Notes: generated by a model not told the origin, from the letters alone. 9,278 bases of DNA from Verrucomicrobiales bacterium (GCA_007125835.1 SLCJ01000284.1:1-9278), one strand, 5' to 3'. Counted from the first letter of the stretch, positions 1-8,452 are shown. Numbers and translations are program-made.

Positions 1-1
1 A

Positions 2-2446
2 ACCGTCGCACCCTTTGGCGCGCCCAACCAATATCTGGAACTCACGCCCGACAACAACCCCAACGCCAATGACTTCCGTGTGATCGTCAATGCGGTGATG
101 CAGGCCGACTACACTGCGGCACCTGTGGGGTTCTCCTACGATTTTAACGAATCCACCGGCCCGGGCTTTCCCACGTCGCACGGATTTGGAACCGGGGCGG
201 CCGATTTCAATCCCGATGTAAACACTGGCCAGGGCATCCTGGCGTTGAATTTCCGCAACGGAGCGACAACGCTCGGGCCCAATACCACGCTGGTTTCCGT
301 GGGCGACCCGGAGGTTGACCCACAGGATCTGCCATCATACACGGAGGGAGAGGTCTACCGCTTTACCTTCATCACCAATTTCACCGGCGGGGAACAGACA
401 ATCCTCGGCCCGGATGGTGCCGAATTCCAGCTCGATCCCATGCAGGCCGCCTTCTGGATGTTCGATTACGATGCGGAGGAATACGGCCCGCGCGTGGTGA
501 TCGAAAACAACAACGACCGGGCATTGGACACCCACGTTTCATTCATCCTCAGGCATTTCACGGCCGCGGAACCAAGCCAACGTCAGACCATCTATGTCGA
601 CAGTTTCGAGGCCTCCGCCTATGGCGAGCCAGCGTCGATCTGGTCCGGCCAGGGCACCGATGAACTCTGGAGCAATAGCGAAAACTGGCAGAACGCCGCA
701 GTGCCAGAGGAGGGCGCCACCGTCATCTTCGCCGGCAACGACAACATCGACCCAGACAACGACCTGCCCGCCGACACCCGCCTCAGCGAGATCATTTTCG
801 AAAACACCACATCGACATTCTTCCTGCTGGGCAACCGGGTCGAAATCACCAACCGCATTGAAAATAACTCGGACCAAAATCAACTTCTTAAAATGCCCCT
901 GCTGCTTGAGGAGCCGCTGATTGACATTGGGGCAGGACCACTGGGCACGCTGCTTACCTTGGATGGTATGGTTTCCGGTGCGGGCGGATTCCGCAAAACA
1001 GGAACCGGCGAACTCGAACTCACCGCAGCCAACGATTTCACCGGAGACAAAATTGTCGATCAGGGTTCCGTGTTTGTCGATGGCAATCAAAGCGCGGCCA
1101 CCGGTTCGTGGCATGTGCGAGGCGGCGGAGCCTCGGGCACGCCGGTGGGCGGCGTGGCATCGTCCCTGATTTTGGGAGGCACGGCAAGCATAGCGGTGAG
1201 CGATGGGGGATTCATTCAGGTGGGCCACAATGCGGCAGCCGGGGGCTTTGCGGCACAGGTGCTTGACACGATCGGCGAGGTGGAGAACGAGGGGACGCTG
1301 TTTGTCGGGCGCAGCGGCACGATTTCGCTCGACGATGGTTCGTGGACGCAGGTTGGCGCGGCCACGGTAGCCACCCAGGGCGGCGGCCTGGCCACACTCA
1401 ATATCCGTGGTGGAACGTTCGACTACCAGTCCGTCACTCCGTTCCACTTGGCCACCAGCACGTCCAACAACGCCGTGACCAGCCTCAACATCGACGGCGG
1501 CGTGTTCGCCACCGCCACCGCCATCCACAACCCGACCACCACCTTGTCACCCGAGGATTCAGCCTTTGCGAGAGTCCTCATCGCCAATGGCGGCACCCTG
1601 CGGCTGACCGCCGACATTGTAGACCTGTTCACCACCGCCGGTGCCAACCGACTTTTCGTCACAGGATTTGGCGGAGGTGCCGTGGATACCAATGGCTTCG
1701 ATGCCACACTCCACGTGCCCATCGGCGGCGATGGTGCCTTCACCAAACAGGGAGACGGCACGCTGACCACCACCGCCTCCCACACCTATGCCGGCGACAC
1801 CATCGTGGCCGGGGGCGTGATGGTGCTCTCCACTCCCACGCTCGATCCGGATTTTGGTGTGGTGGTGGAAAGCGGAGCCGTCCTCTCTCTCGACTTCTCC
1901 GGCACCAATGCCGTAGCCTCCCTGGAGCTTGGCGGCACTCTTCTCTCCGAGGGCACCTACGACGCCTCCACCCACCCGACCTTCCTCAGTGGCACCGGGA
2001 GCCTCACGGTGGGATCCCTTCCGGAGCCCGGCGACACCTTTGCCAGCTGGGCCGCAGCCCTCGGTTTGTCGGGCGATCCATCCGCCGACTTCGACGGCGA
2101 CGGCATACCCGACCTGCTCGAATTCATCTTTGGCACAGATCCCACCGTGCCGGGCAGCGGATCCCCAGTCGTCACAAGCAATACCGACGACAACTTGATC
2201 CTCGTCTTTACCCGCGATGAGCGCTCCCTGACCCCGGATGTTTCCCTTGCCGTGGAGGCCGGCGCCGATCTCGCCACCTGGCCGCTGGTCTTTGAAATCG
2301 GCCCCACCACCGGCGAGTCGTCGCCGGGTGTGGAGGTCACTGCCAATGGCGACGGCACCGACACGATAACCGTCACAATCCCGAAGAACGAAGCACCATT
2401 ACTCTTCGCACGCGTGCGTGCGGATGTCGATTCCCCGCAGGAATGA
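2..2446 (+). CDS. Autotransporter-associated beta-strand repeat (PATR) surface protein, N-terminus missing
   Basis: The reading frame is open from the left edge (first full codon at base 2), so this is the C-terminal 814 residues of a larger protein. A GTG at 80 is only an internal codon. Numbering from base 2, residues about 27-220 are beta-rich and resemble a jelly-roll. A segment with 'WSGQGTDELWSNSENW' (about 215-230) is typical of the start of PATR regions. Two PATR-like repeats follow, near 322-361 (SGAGGFRKTGTGELEL) and 572-611 (GGDGAFTKQGDGTL), each with the usual G-x-G-K-x-G-x-G-x-L pattern. Residues 692-714 hold an acidic calcium-binding-like stretch, DFDGDGIPDLLEF, common in verrucomicrobial extracellular proteins. 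The protein ends about 100 residues later with no beta-barrel and no PEP-CTERM anchor. By family it is a secreted or surface-displayed beta-helix adhesin or structural protein; the exact role is unknown. The next gene begins 60 bp downstream on the same strand. Confidence 0.85.
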   Translation, partial: TVAPFGAPNQYLELTPDNNPNANDFRVIVNAVMQADYTAAPVGFSYDFNESTGPGFPTSHGFGTGAADFNPDVNTGQGILALNFRNGATTLGPNTTLVSVGDPEVDPQDLPSYTEGEVYRFTFITNFTGGEQTILGPDGAEFQLDPMQAAFWMFDYDAEEYGPRVVIENNNDRALDTHVSFILRHFTAAEPSQRQTIYVDSFEASAYGEPASIWSGQGTDELWSNSENWQNAAVPEEGATVIFAGNDNIDPDNDLPADTRLSEIIFENTTSTFFLLGNRVEITNRIENNSDQNQLLKMPLLLEEPLIDIGAGPLGTLLTLDGMVSGAGGFRKTGTGELELTAANDFTGDKIVDQGSVFVDGNQSAATGSWHVRGGGASGTPVGGVASSLILGGTASIAVSDGGFIQVGHNAAAGGFAAQVLDTIGEVENEGTLFVGRSGTISLDDGSWTQVGAATVATQGGGLATLNIRGGTFDYQSVTPFHLATSTSNNAVTSLNIDGGVFATATAIHNPTTTLSPEDSAFARVLIANGGTLRLTADIVDLFTTAGANRLFVTGFGGGAVDTNGFDATLHVPIGGDGAFTKQGDGTLTTTASHTYAGDTIVAGGVMVLSTPTLDPDFGVVVESGAVLSLDFSGTNAVASLELGGTLLSEGTYDASTHPTFLSGTGSLTVGSLPEPGDTFASWAAALGLSGDPSADFDGDGIPDLLEFIFGTDPTVPGSGSPVVTSNTDDNLILVFTRDERSLTPDVSLAVEAGADLATWPLVFEIGPTTGESSPGVEVTANGDGTDTITVTIPKNEAPLLFARVRADVDSPQE

Positions 2447-2506
2447 CCCGACGCCTCCACACTCTCCGGACCAACCATCAACGCCTTAATCCGAACCAAA
2501 ACCACC

Positions 2507-3262
2507 ATGATGAAAACCACACTCCCCCTAATCGCCGCCCTGTTGCTTGCCTCAGGCAATGGTTTCGCCGCCCTGTATAATTTCGACCTCGCGCGCGACC
2601 GCGGCGGGGTTGTTTTCAACGCATCCACCGATGATTCCAACCTTGTTTGGAACACCGCCGCGCCGGCAGGAACCAGTTCGATGACGTGGAATGTCGTCAA
2701 CACCGGGTTTGGCAACCTCAGTGGCTCCCCGGTCTCGTTCACCAACCTCTCCAGCTCAACCGGTGTTTCCTCGTCCTATGCGCTGTCCATCGGACCTGTC
2801 AATACCGACGGCTACTCCGACGAAACACCCCGCGATGGCGTGTGGACCAGCTACATGACGACAACGGTGGTCAACGGAGCCAGTGGCGGGCCGACCATCA
2901 CCCTCAGCGGCTTTTCCCCGGGCGAATTTGTGAATCTTGTCATATACACAGGCCAGGCCAGATGGAGCGGAGCCACCACGGGGGAGTTCACCTTTGGAAG
3001 CATCACACGTTCCTACCTCCAAGAGGGGGGCGCCTTCGGCGGCGGGTTTGATTCGGTGGAAGGTGCCACATACGTTCGATTCAACGGTCTCGTTCCCGAC
3101 GGCGATGGGAATATCACCGGCACATTCGGAGCACTGGCCGCAGAGCAGGAAGGCGCTGCCAGTCTGGCCGGCTTGCAGTTTGAGGTGATTCCGGAGCCAA
3201 CTGCCGCCTTCCTGGGCGCGCTTGGCGTGTTTGTCTTTCTGTTGCGCCGACGCAACGGATAA
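2507..3262 (+). CDS. PEP-CTERM sorting domain protein
   Basis: This is a complete 251-residue protein. The start is ATG 2507, with a second ATG immediately after; both give the same signal peptide (MMKTTLPLIAALLLASGNGFA, cleavage probably after GFA). No clear Shine-Dalgarno sequence is visible. The mature part is glycine-, serine- and threonine-rich, predicted all-beta, without cysteine. The C-terminus carries the tripartite sorting signal: PEP at residues 229-231, a hydrophobic segment of about 15 residues (AAFLGALGVFVFLL) and the basic tail RRRNG. By established knowledge such signals are recognised by exosortase, which processes the protein for surface or exopolysaccharide-associated display. 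No exosortase is in this window, so it must act in trans. The body resembles short verrucomicrobial PEP-CTERM proteins (beta-sandwich, 'GPTITLSGFSPGEFVNLVIY' segment) but I recognise no catalytic motif. It follows the PATR gene closely and may be co-transcribed. The organism-level link to surface matrix is inference. Confidence 0.9.
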   Translation: MMKTTLPLIAALLLASGNGFAALYNFDLARDRGGVVFNASTDDSNLVWNTAAPAGTSSMTWNVVNTGFGNLSGSPVSFTNLSSSTGVSSSYALSIGPVNTDGYSDETPRDGVWTSYMTTTVVNGASGGPTITLSGFSPGEFVNLVIYTGQARWSGATTGEFTFGSITRSYLQEGGAFGGGFDSVEGATYVRFNGLVPDGDGNITGTFGALAAEQEGAASLAGLQFEVIPEPTAAFLGALGVFVFLLRRRNG

Positions 3263-3580
3263 AATGCATGGACCCTAGTCATCCCCGTTGGGGTGCTAGG
3301 CTCGATATCCAAACAGTTGATCAGAATCGTTGACCGATGCGCCTTCGCCTCGTTCTCGGGGGATGGCGGGAAATGGCTTGAACTCCATGCCTGAACGGGG
3401 GATCAAGTTGGAATGGCAGCCAATGTAGTTCGGCCGCTCGAATTTGATACTCCATCGACCAGCATGAAGGTGAACCGCCACGCCCATGCGTCTGGCTGGG
3501 GGGGGGCTTTTCGCTGTGCGTGCTCATTTTGCTTGAAAAACCACCGGGCAGATCAACGTTTCACGGCAACCCCTGATTCG
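3263..3580. other. 318-bp intergenic region before the PSD1-type gene
   Basis: This gap contains an interrupted hairpin at 3273-3300 and a run of nine G at 3498-3506. The reading frame of the downstream gene stays open through most of it, back to an ATG at 3413. I place the true start at 3581 because a signal peptide begins there and the 56 residues before it look non-coding. A 63-codon minus-strand ORF (3296-3487) also lies here, but I could not assign it. I saw no convincing sigma-70 promoter, although a promoter for the PSD1-DUF1501 pair is expected somewhere in this stretch. Confidence 0.6.
3273..3300. repeat. Interrupted CCTAG / CCCC-GTT-GGGG hairpin, possible terminator
   Basis: Eleven bases after the stop of the PEP-CTERM gene lies an inverted repeat with outer arms CCTAG (3274-3278) and CTAGG (3296-3300), and an inner stem CCCC (3283-3286), loop GTT, GGGG (3290-3293). 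No T-tract follows, so it is not a classical intrinsic terminator, though it could protect the 3' end of the transcript. The same sequence elements (CCTAGG arms and the CCCCGTTGGGG core) recur in the palindrome cluster at 8779-9182, so it is probably a diverged member of that repeat family. Confidence 0.55.
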
Positions 3581-6500
3581 ATGCATCAACCCCTGAATCT
3601 TCTGATTCCCGCACTCCGGGCCTCTCTCATGCTGCCGTGGTTCGCCCTGTGTCCAGCGCTTGGATCCGAAACGGATACTGCAGTGGACTTCGGGCGCGAG
3701 GTGCTGCCCATTCTTTCCGGGCATTGCTACCATTGTCACGGCCCGGACGTTGGGAGCCGGTTTCCCCGATCCGAGCCGCTGCGGCTGGATGATTTCGAGG
3801 CGGCCATTGCGGAGCGAGCCGACGGCACCCGTGCGATTTCCCCCGGCGATCCAACCACAAGCACGATCATCGAACGTGTCCGCACTGAGGATCCTGGCCT
3901 CGTCATGCCGCCGCCTCAGGAACACAAACCCCTCAGCCCGGAGCAAATCGACATTCTCGTGCGCTGGATCGATGCCGGTGCCGAATACCAACCGCATTGG
4001 GCATTTGAGCCGCTGCCAAAGGAGGTGCCTGTGCCGGTTCCCGCCCCCAATGCGCATTCAGACTTCCCGATCCGCAACCCGATCGATGCCTTCATTCTTC
4101 AACGGCTGCAAAAGGAAAACCTCGCTCCCAGCCAACCCGCCGCACGGGAAATCTGGCTGCGCCGCGCCGCATTCGATCTCACCGGCCTCGCACCGGACAG
4201 CCAACTGCAACAAAAATCCGATCACGAAGCCATCGACCACCTGCTCGCCTCCTCCGCTTTTGCAGAGCGTTGGGCGCTGCACTGGATGGAGGTTGCCCGC
4301 TATGCCGATTCGTTCGGTTACCAATCCGATATCAATACCAATGCCTGGCCATGGCGCGACTGGGTGATCGAATCCTTTCACCAAAACCGCCCGTTCGACG
4401 AATTCATCACCTGGCAGCTTGCTGGCGACCTGCTACCCAATGCTTCCCGCGAACAGCGCCTCGCCACAGCATTCAACCGCATCCATCGCAAAACACAAGA
4501 AGGGGGCAGCGTCGAAGCCGAATTCCGCCAGGAGGGCATCAGCGACCGCGTCCACACTTTCGGCACTGCGTTTCTCGGGCTGACCATGGAATGCGCCCGC
4601 TGCCACGACCACAAAAATGATCCCATTTCAATGGTCGACTATTATTCACTCGGTGCCTTTTTCAACAGCATCGACGAATGGGGGCTTCTCCACGGAAACG
4701 CCGGCATCGCCCCCCGACCGGTCTTGCTGTTGCCCACTCCTGCCCAGGAAAAGCAAATAGCCGATGCCATGGCCAAGGTTGCTCACCACGAGGCGGAACT
4801 CAAGCACATCCGCGGCAACCGCGACGAAGCCTTCGCCCAATGGCTGGAGAACCGACCGACCACACCCATTTGGAGCGAACGCACCGGCGATTATCCCCTC
4901 ACAGATGCGCCTGAAAACCAAATCGAAAACAAAGCCAGACCCGATAAACCCGGCACCTTTCACCCCGCCAACCAATGGATCGAAGGGCGCAACGGTCCTG
5001 CGATTGCCTTCAATGGCGACAACTCAATCCATTTCGACAAAGGGGGCGCATCGAACCAGCACGACCCGCTCAGCGTCTCTTTCTGGATGCGCGCCGCGAC
5101 CGTCTCGCCGCGCCAGGTCGTATTCCACAGCACCGACGGCTGGGATCCGGGATACAACGGCTATGAACTGCTTTGGGAACACGGCCGATTGCGCTGGACG
5201 TGGCAGCGCGAATGGCCCGGCGAATGCATCAGCATCCAAACGCGGGAAACACTTTCCCCGGATGAGTGGATTCATATTGCTGTTACATACGATGGCTCCA
5301 GCCGTGCCAAAGGCCTTGCCATTTATCTCAACGGCAAGCTTGCTCCCACCGAAGTAATCCGCGACAACCTGGTGAAAAACTGCGGCAGCTTCAATGCCAT
5401 TCATTTCGGTGCCAGGCGGCGCGACATCGGCTTCGCAGGCGGAGCCGTCGACGCCATATCCACATTCGACCGCGCCATCACAGCTGCCGAGGCCGCCACT
5501 CTTTACGATGGGGAAACACTCGTAAATCTCCTCGCCAAGCCTGCCGACGAACTCACCGCCGCCGATCGGGAAACTTTGCGCGAGTATTGGCTCTCCGCCA
5601 TTGATGAACCCGCCAGCACCGCCACCGCCGAACTGAGAACCGCCCGCACCGCTCTGCGAACTGCCTATGACCCGGTCGCCGAAATTCCAGTGATGGAGGA
5701 AAGCCCCATGCCGCGCCCCACATACATCCTCGATCGCGGAGCATACGATTCCCCGACCGGCGACCCCCTCCCCCGCGCCACACCCCCATGGCTACCCTCA
5801 TTGCCCGAAGACGCACCGGCAGACCGCCTCGCTCTCGCCCGCTGGCTTACCGCGCCTGACCACCCGCTCACCGCACGCGTCACTGTCAACCGATTCTGGC
5901 AGGAAATATTCGGCACCGGTCTTGTTTCCACGAGCGACAACTTCGGCATCGAGGGTGAACCGCCAAGTCACCCCGAGCTGCTCGATTGGCTTGCCCGTGA
6001 CTTCGTCGACCACGGCTGGGACGTCAAACACCTGCTCCGTCGGATTGTCACGAGCACCACCTACCGCCAAGCATCAACCCCTCGACAAGACCTCGCCGAA
6101 CGCGACCCGGAAAACAGGCTGCTCGCACGAGGCCCCGCAAAGCGCCTCACCGGTGAAATGCTTCGCGATGCAGCCCTCCAGGCCGGAGGCCTGCTCGTCC
6201 GCGATCTCGGTGGCCCACCGGTGCGCCCGCCACAACCCGAAGGCAGCATGTGGCGCGCACTCAATTCATTCCTTCCGGAATATCAAACCCAACAAGGCGA
6301 CGACATCCTCCGCCGTAGTCTATACACCTTTTGGCGGCGCACCACCCCGCCGCCCAATATGATGATCTTCGACGCATCAAGCCGCGACGTGTGCTCCGTC
6401 TCACGCCAAAATACAAACACTCCGCTGCAACCACTCGTTACCCTCAACGACCCGCAATTTGTCGCTGCCGCCGGAGCACTTGGCACACGCATGCTTGCCG

Positions 6501-6757
6501 CCGCCGAAACACTACGCGACCAACTCGTCTGGGCATTCCACGAAGTCACGGCCCGCGCACCCCACACCGATGAACTCGATCTCCTTGAAGCACTTTTCCG
6601 CGACCAATCAGCCCGCTTCGCTGCCGATGCCGAAGCAACCACCGCTTTTCTCAACGCCAGTGGAGTCACCGCCCCAAACAAACCTGAAATTCACGCCGCC
6701 GCCGCCGTAACCGCGTCGGCACTTCTCAATCTCGACGCCTTCCTCATGATCCGCTAG
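3581..6757 (+). CDS. PSD1-type secreted cytochrome-like protein (PSCyt1-DUF1549-LamG-DUF1553)
   Basis: This is a 1058-residue protein with the start chosen at ATG 3581, because a Sec signal peptide begins there (hydrophobic stretch about residues 6-28, ending PALG/SE). An in-frame ATG at 3413 would bury it. Residues about 35-150 match the planctomycete cytochrome domain, with haem-binding motif CYHCH (C49, C52, H53). Residues about 166-360 are DUF1549, starting NPIDAFIL and ending in a second CxxCH, CARCHDHK (C338, C341, H342). Residues about 427-652 look like a LamG/concanavalin-like domain (FWMRA, WIHIAVTYDG, AIYLNGKL). Residues about 716-1053 are DUF1553, ending in the family-typical 'LLNLDAFLMIR'. 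Domain order and length are normal for the family, and no frameshift is visible. The protein probably acts outside the cytoplasmic membrane, and the LamG part suggests sugar binding. Biochemical function is not established. It almost certainly works with the DUF1501 gene 67 bp downstream. Confidence 0.92.
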   Translation: MHQPLNLLIPALRASLMLPWFALCPALGSETDTAVDFGREVLPILSGHCYHCHGPDVGSRFPRSEPLRLDDFEAAIAERADGTRAISPGDPTTSTIIERVRTEDPGLVMPPPQEHKPLSPEQIDILVRWIDAGAEYQPHWAFEPLPKEVPVPVPAPNAHSDFPIRNPIDAFILQRLQKENLAPSQPAAREIWLRRAAFDLTGLAPDSQLQQKSDHEAIDHLLASSAFAERWALHWMEVARYADSFGYQSDINTNAWPWRDWVIESFHQNRPFDEFITWQLAGDLLPNASREQRLATAFNRIHRKTQEGGSVEAEFRQEGISDRVHTFGTAFLGLTMECARCHDHKNDPISMVDYYSLGAFFNSIDEWGLLHGNAGIAPRPVLLLPTPAQEKQIADAMAKVAHHEAELKHIRGNRDEAFAQWLENRPTTPIWSERTGDYPLTDAPENQIENKARPDKPGTFHPANQWIEGRNGPAIAFNGDNSIHFDKGGASNQHDPLSVSFWMRAATVSPRQVVFHSTDGWDPGYNGYELLWEHGRLRWTWQREWPGECISIQTRETLSPDEWIHIAVTYDGSSRAKGLAIYLNGKLAPTEVIRDNLVKNCGSFNAIHFGARRRDIGFAGGAVDAISTFDRAITAAEAATLYDGETLVNLLAKPADELTAADRETLREYWLSAIDEPASTATAELRTARTALRTAYDPVAEIPVMEESPMPRPTYILDRGAYDSPTGDPLPRATPPWLPSLPEDAPADRLALARWLTAPDHPLTARVTVNRFWQEIFGTGLVSTSDNFGIEGEPPSHPELLDWLARDFVDHGWDVKHLLRRIVTSTTYRQASTPRQDLAERDPENRLLARGPAKRLTGEMLRDAALQAGGLLVRDLGGPPVRPPQPEGSMWRALNSFLPEYQTQQGDDILRRSLYTFWRRTTPPPNMMIFDASSRDVCSVSRQNTNTPLQPLVTLNDPQFVAAAGALGTRMLAAAETLRDQLVWAFHEVTARAPHTDELDLLEALFRDQSARFAADAEATTAFLNASGVTAPNKPEIHAAAAVTASALLNLDAFLMIR

Positions 6758-6790
6758 CCTCCCCTTTGAACATCCGCAATCCACTCATTG

Positions 6791-6809
6791 GCAGGCACTC
6801 GTAGCCTGC
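6791..6809 (+). promoter_or_regulatory. 6-bp hairpin in the PSD1-DUF1501 spacer
   Basis: Within the 67-bp spacer there is a perfect inverted repeat, GCAGGC (6791-6796), loop ACTCGTA, GCCTGC (6804-6809), ending 15 bp before the start of the next gene. It lacks a T-tract and is too close to the start to be a likely full terminator. It could set the relative expression of the two genes by RNA processing or by affecting translation initiation. It may also be chance, since 6-bp stems are not rare in GC-rich DNA. Confidence 0.35.
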
Positions 6810-6824
6810 AACCTATACCAGGTA

Positions 6825-8288
6825 ATGTCCATGCACCCATTCTCTGTCACGCGCCGCCATTTTTTTTCCCGCGCCGCCGCCGGACTAGGCGGCATTGCTC
6901 TATCTTCGCTGCTTGGTCGCGACCTTCTCGCGGGCGGACTACCCCCGCTCGCGCACTTTGCTCCAAAGGCCAAGCGAGTCATCTGGCTCTTTATGTCCGG
7001 TGGACCATCGCAGCACGACCTATGGGACTACAAGCCAAAGCTCAACAAACTCAATGGCGAACCGCTGCCCGATGAAGTGCGCCGCGGTCAGCGGCTAACC
7101 GGTATGAGTGGAAACCAAACCGCCATACCGCTGGCAGGCAGCCACTACCAATTCAAGCGCGCCGGAAAATCCGGCATCCATGTCAGCGAGCTGCTGCCCC
7201 ACACCGCCGGCATCGTCGATGAACTCTGCGTCGTTCATTCGATGTGGACCGAAGCAATCAACCACGACCCCGCCATTACCTACCTCCAAACCGGCTCGCA
7301 AAACGCCGGCCGCCCATCACTCGGTGCCTGGCTCAGCTACGGTCTCGGCTCGCTCAACGACAACCTCCCTGCCTTTATCGTATTGCTCACCCGCAAACCC
7401 ACAGACCAGCCGCTCTACGCCCGTCTCTGGGGCAGCGGCTTCCTCGATTCAATCCACCAGGGCGTGCGCTTTTCCTCCGGCAGCGATCCCGTGTTTTTCC
7501 TCTCCAACCCCGATGGCCTCTGCGGCAGCGGGCGCCGTGCCATGCTCGACAAACTCAACGCCCTCAACCGCCGCCAGTTCGAGCGCGAACTCGACCCCGA
7601 GATCGAATCCCGTATCAGCCAATACGAAATGGCATACCGCATGCAGACCAGCGTTCCCGACGTCACCGATGTTTCCGGCGAGTCAGATTCCACTTTCGAC
7701 CTCTATGGAGAGGACGCCCGCCAACCCGGCACCTTCGCCGCCAACTGCTTGCTCGCACGCCGCCTCGCCGAACGCGGCACCCGTTTCATCCAACTCTACC
7801 ACCCAGGCTGGGACAACCACGATAACCTTCCCCGAAATCTCCCCAACCTCGCCCGCGAGACAGATCAAGGATGCGCAGCTCTCGTTACTGACCTCAAACG
7901 GCGCGGCCTACTCGAAGACACGCTCGTCATCTGGGGCGGGGAGTTCGGCCGCACCGCATACTGCCAAGGCCCACTCACCGCCGAAAACTACGGGCGCGAC
8001 CACCACCCGCGCTGCTTTACAATCTGGATGGCCGGGGCCGGCGTCAAGGCCGGCTCCGTCTATGGAAAAACCGACGACTATGGCTACAATATCGTCGATA
8101 CCGATGGCAACATCATCGATCCCTCGAAACATCACCTCACCCCTGGAGCCGTTCACGTCCACGATCTCCACGCCACCATCCTCCATACCCTCGGCATCGA
8201 TCATTTACGCCTCGGCGCACGCCACCAAGGCCGCGACCTCCGCCTCACCGATGTCCACGGTCACGTGATTCGCGACCTGCTCGCTTGA
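6825..8288 (+). CDS. DUF1501 (sulfatase/alkaline phosphatase-fold) protein, Tat-exported
   Basis: The protein has 487 residues, a typical length for the family. ATG 6825 is taken as the start. ATG 6831, two codons on, is equally possible and sits 8 bp after an AGG that could pair with the ribosome. The N-terminus has a twin-arginine signal, TRRHFF (R10, R11), then a small-residue hydrophobic stretch, implying export in folded form. Family hallmarks are all present: SGGPSQHDLWDYKP (from residue 58), the W-D-N-H motif at 329-332, WGGEFGRT (370-377), GRDHHP (390-395) and HDLHATILH (446-454). The conserved Asp/His residues are consistent with the metal site of the alkaline phosphatase superfamily, although substrate and activity of DUF1501 proteins are not established. 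Before HDLHATILH there is a short extra loop (IIDPSKHHLTPG). The gene belongs with the preceding PSD1-type gene, the usual partner in Planctomycetota and Verrucomicrobiota, and the two are probably one transcript. Confidence 0.93.
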   Translation: MSMHPFSVTRRHFFSRAAAGLGGIALSSLLGRDLLAGGLPPLAHFAPKAKRVIWLFMSGGPSQHDLWDYKPKLNKLNGEPLPDEVRRGQRLTGMSGNQTAIPLAGSHYQFKRAGKSGIHVSELLPHTAGIVDELCVVHSMWTEAINHDPAITYLQTGSQNAGRPSLGAWLSYGLGSLNDNLPAFIVLLTRKPTDQPLYARLWGSGFLDSIHQGVRFSSGSDPVFFLSNPDGLCGSGRRAMLDKLNALNRRQFERELDPEIESRISQYEMAYRMQTSVPDVTDVSGESDSTFDLYGEDARQPGTFAANCLLARRLAERGTRFIQLYHPGWDNHDNLPRNLPNLARETDQGCAALVTDLKRRGLLEDTLVIWGGEFGRTAYCQGPLTAENYGRDHHPRCFTIWMAGAGVKAGSVYGKTDDYGYNIVDTDGNIIDPSKHHLTPGAVHVHDLHATILHTLGIDHLRLGARHQGRDLRLTDVHGHVIRDLLA

Positions 8289-8452
8289 CTTCCCAGACGC
8301 CATCGCCATCCAGGATCCACCCCTCGTGTCTTCCGAGACGCCCCTGTAGCTTCGCTTGCACGACCTTCCGGCGCAAAGGAAACCGCGCCCAATCAAACGC
8401 CTGGGGAAAAGCGGTCGGGTCGCCCCGCAAGATGGGCACACAAGCAAGTATA

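Noticed and set aside
539..1528. 329-codon minus-strand open frame inside the PATR gene
   Set aside because: It lies entirely antisense to the PATR coding sequence, which has clear repeat motifs. Such long shadow frames are expected in GC-rich DNA.
1342..2220. 292-codon plus-strand open frame in another frame of the PATR gene
   Set aside because: It is His/Arg-rich with no domain, typical of an out-of-frame shadow of a GC-rich gene.
3413..3580. N-terminal extension of the PSD1-type protein from ATG 3413
   Set aside because: It would add 56 residues without similarity to the family and place the signal peptide internally. ATG 3581 gives a normal secreted start.
6860..6867. T8 run in the DUF1501 signal-peptide codons as a frameshift or programmed slippage site
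   Set aside because: The frame is intact on both sides and encodes the expected Tat motif (RRHFF). Nothing suggests that an alternative frame is used.
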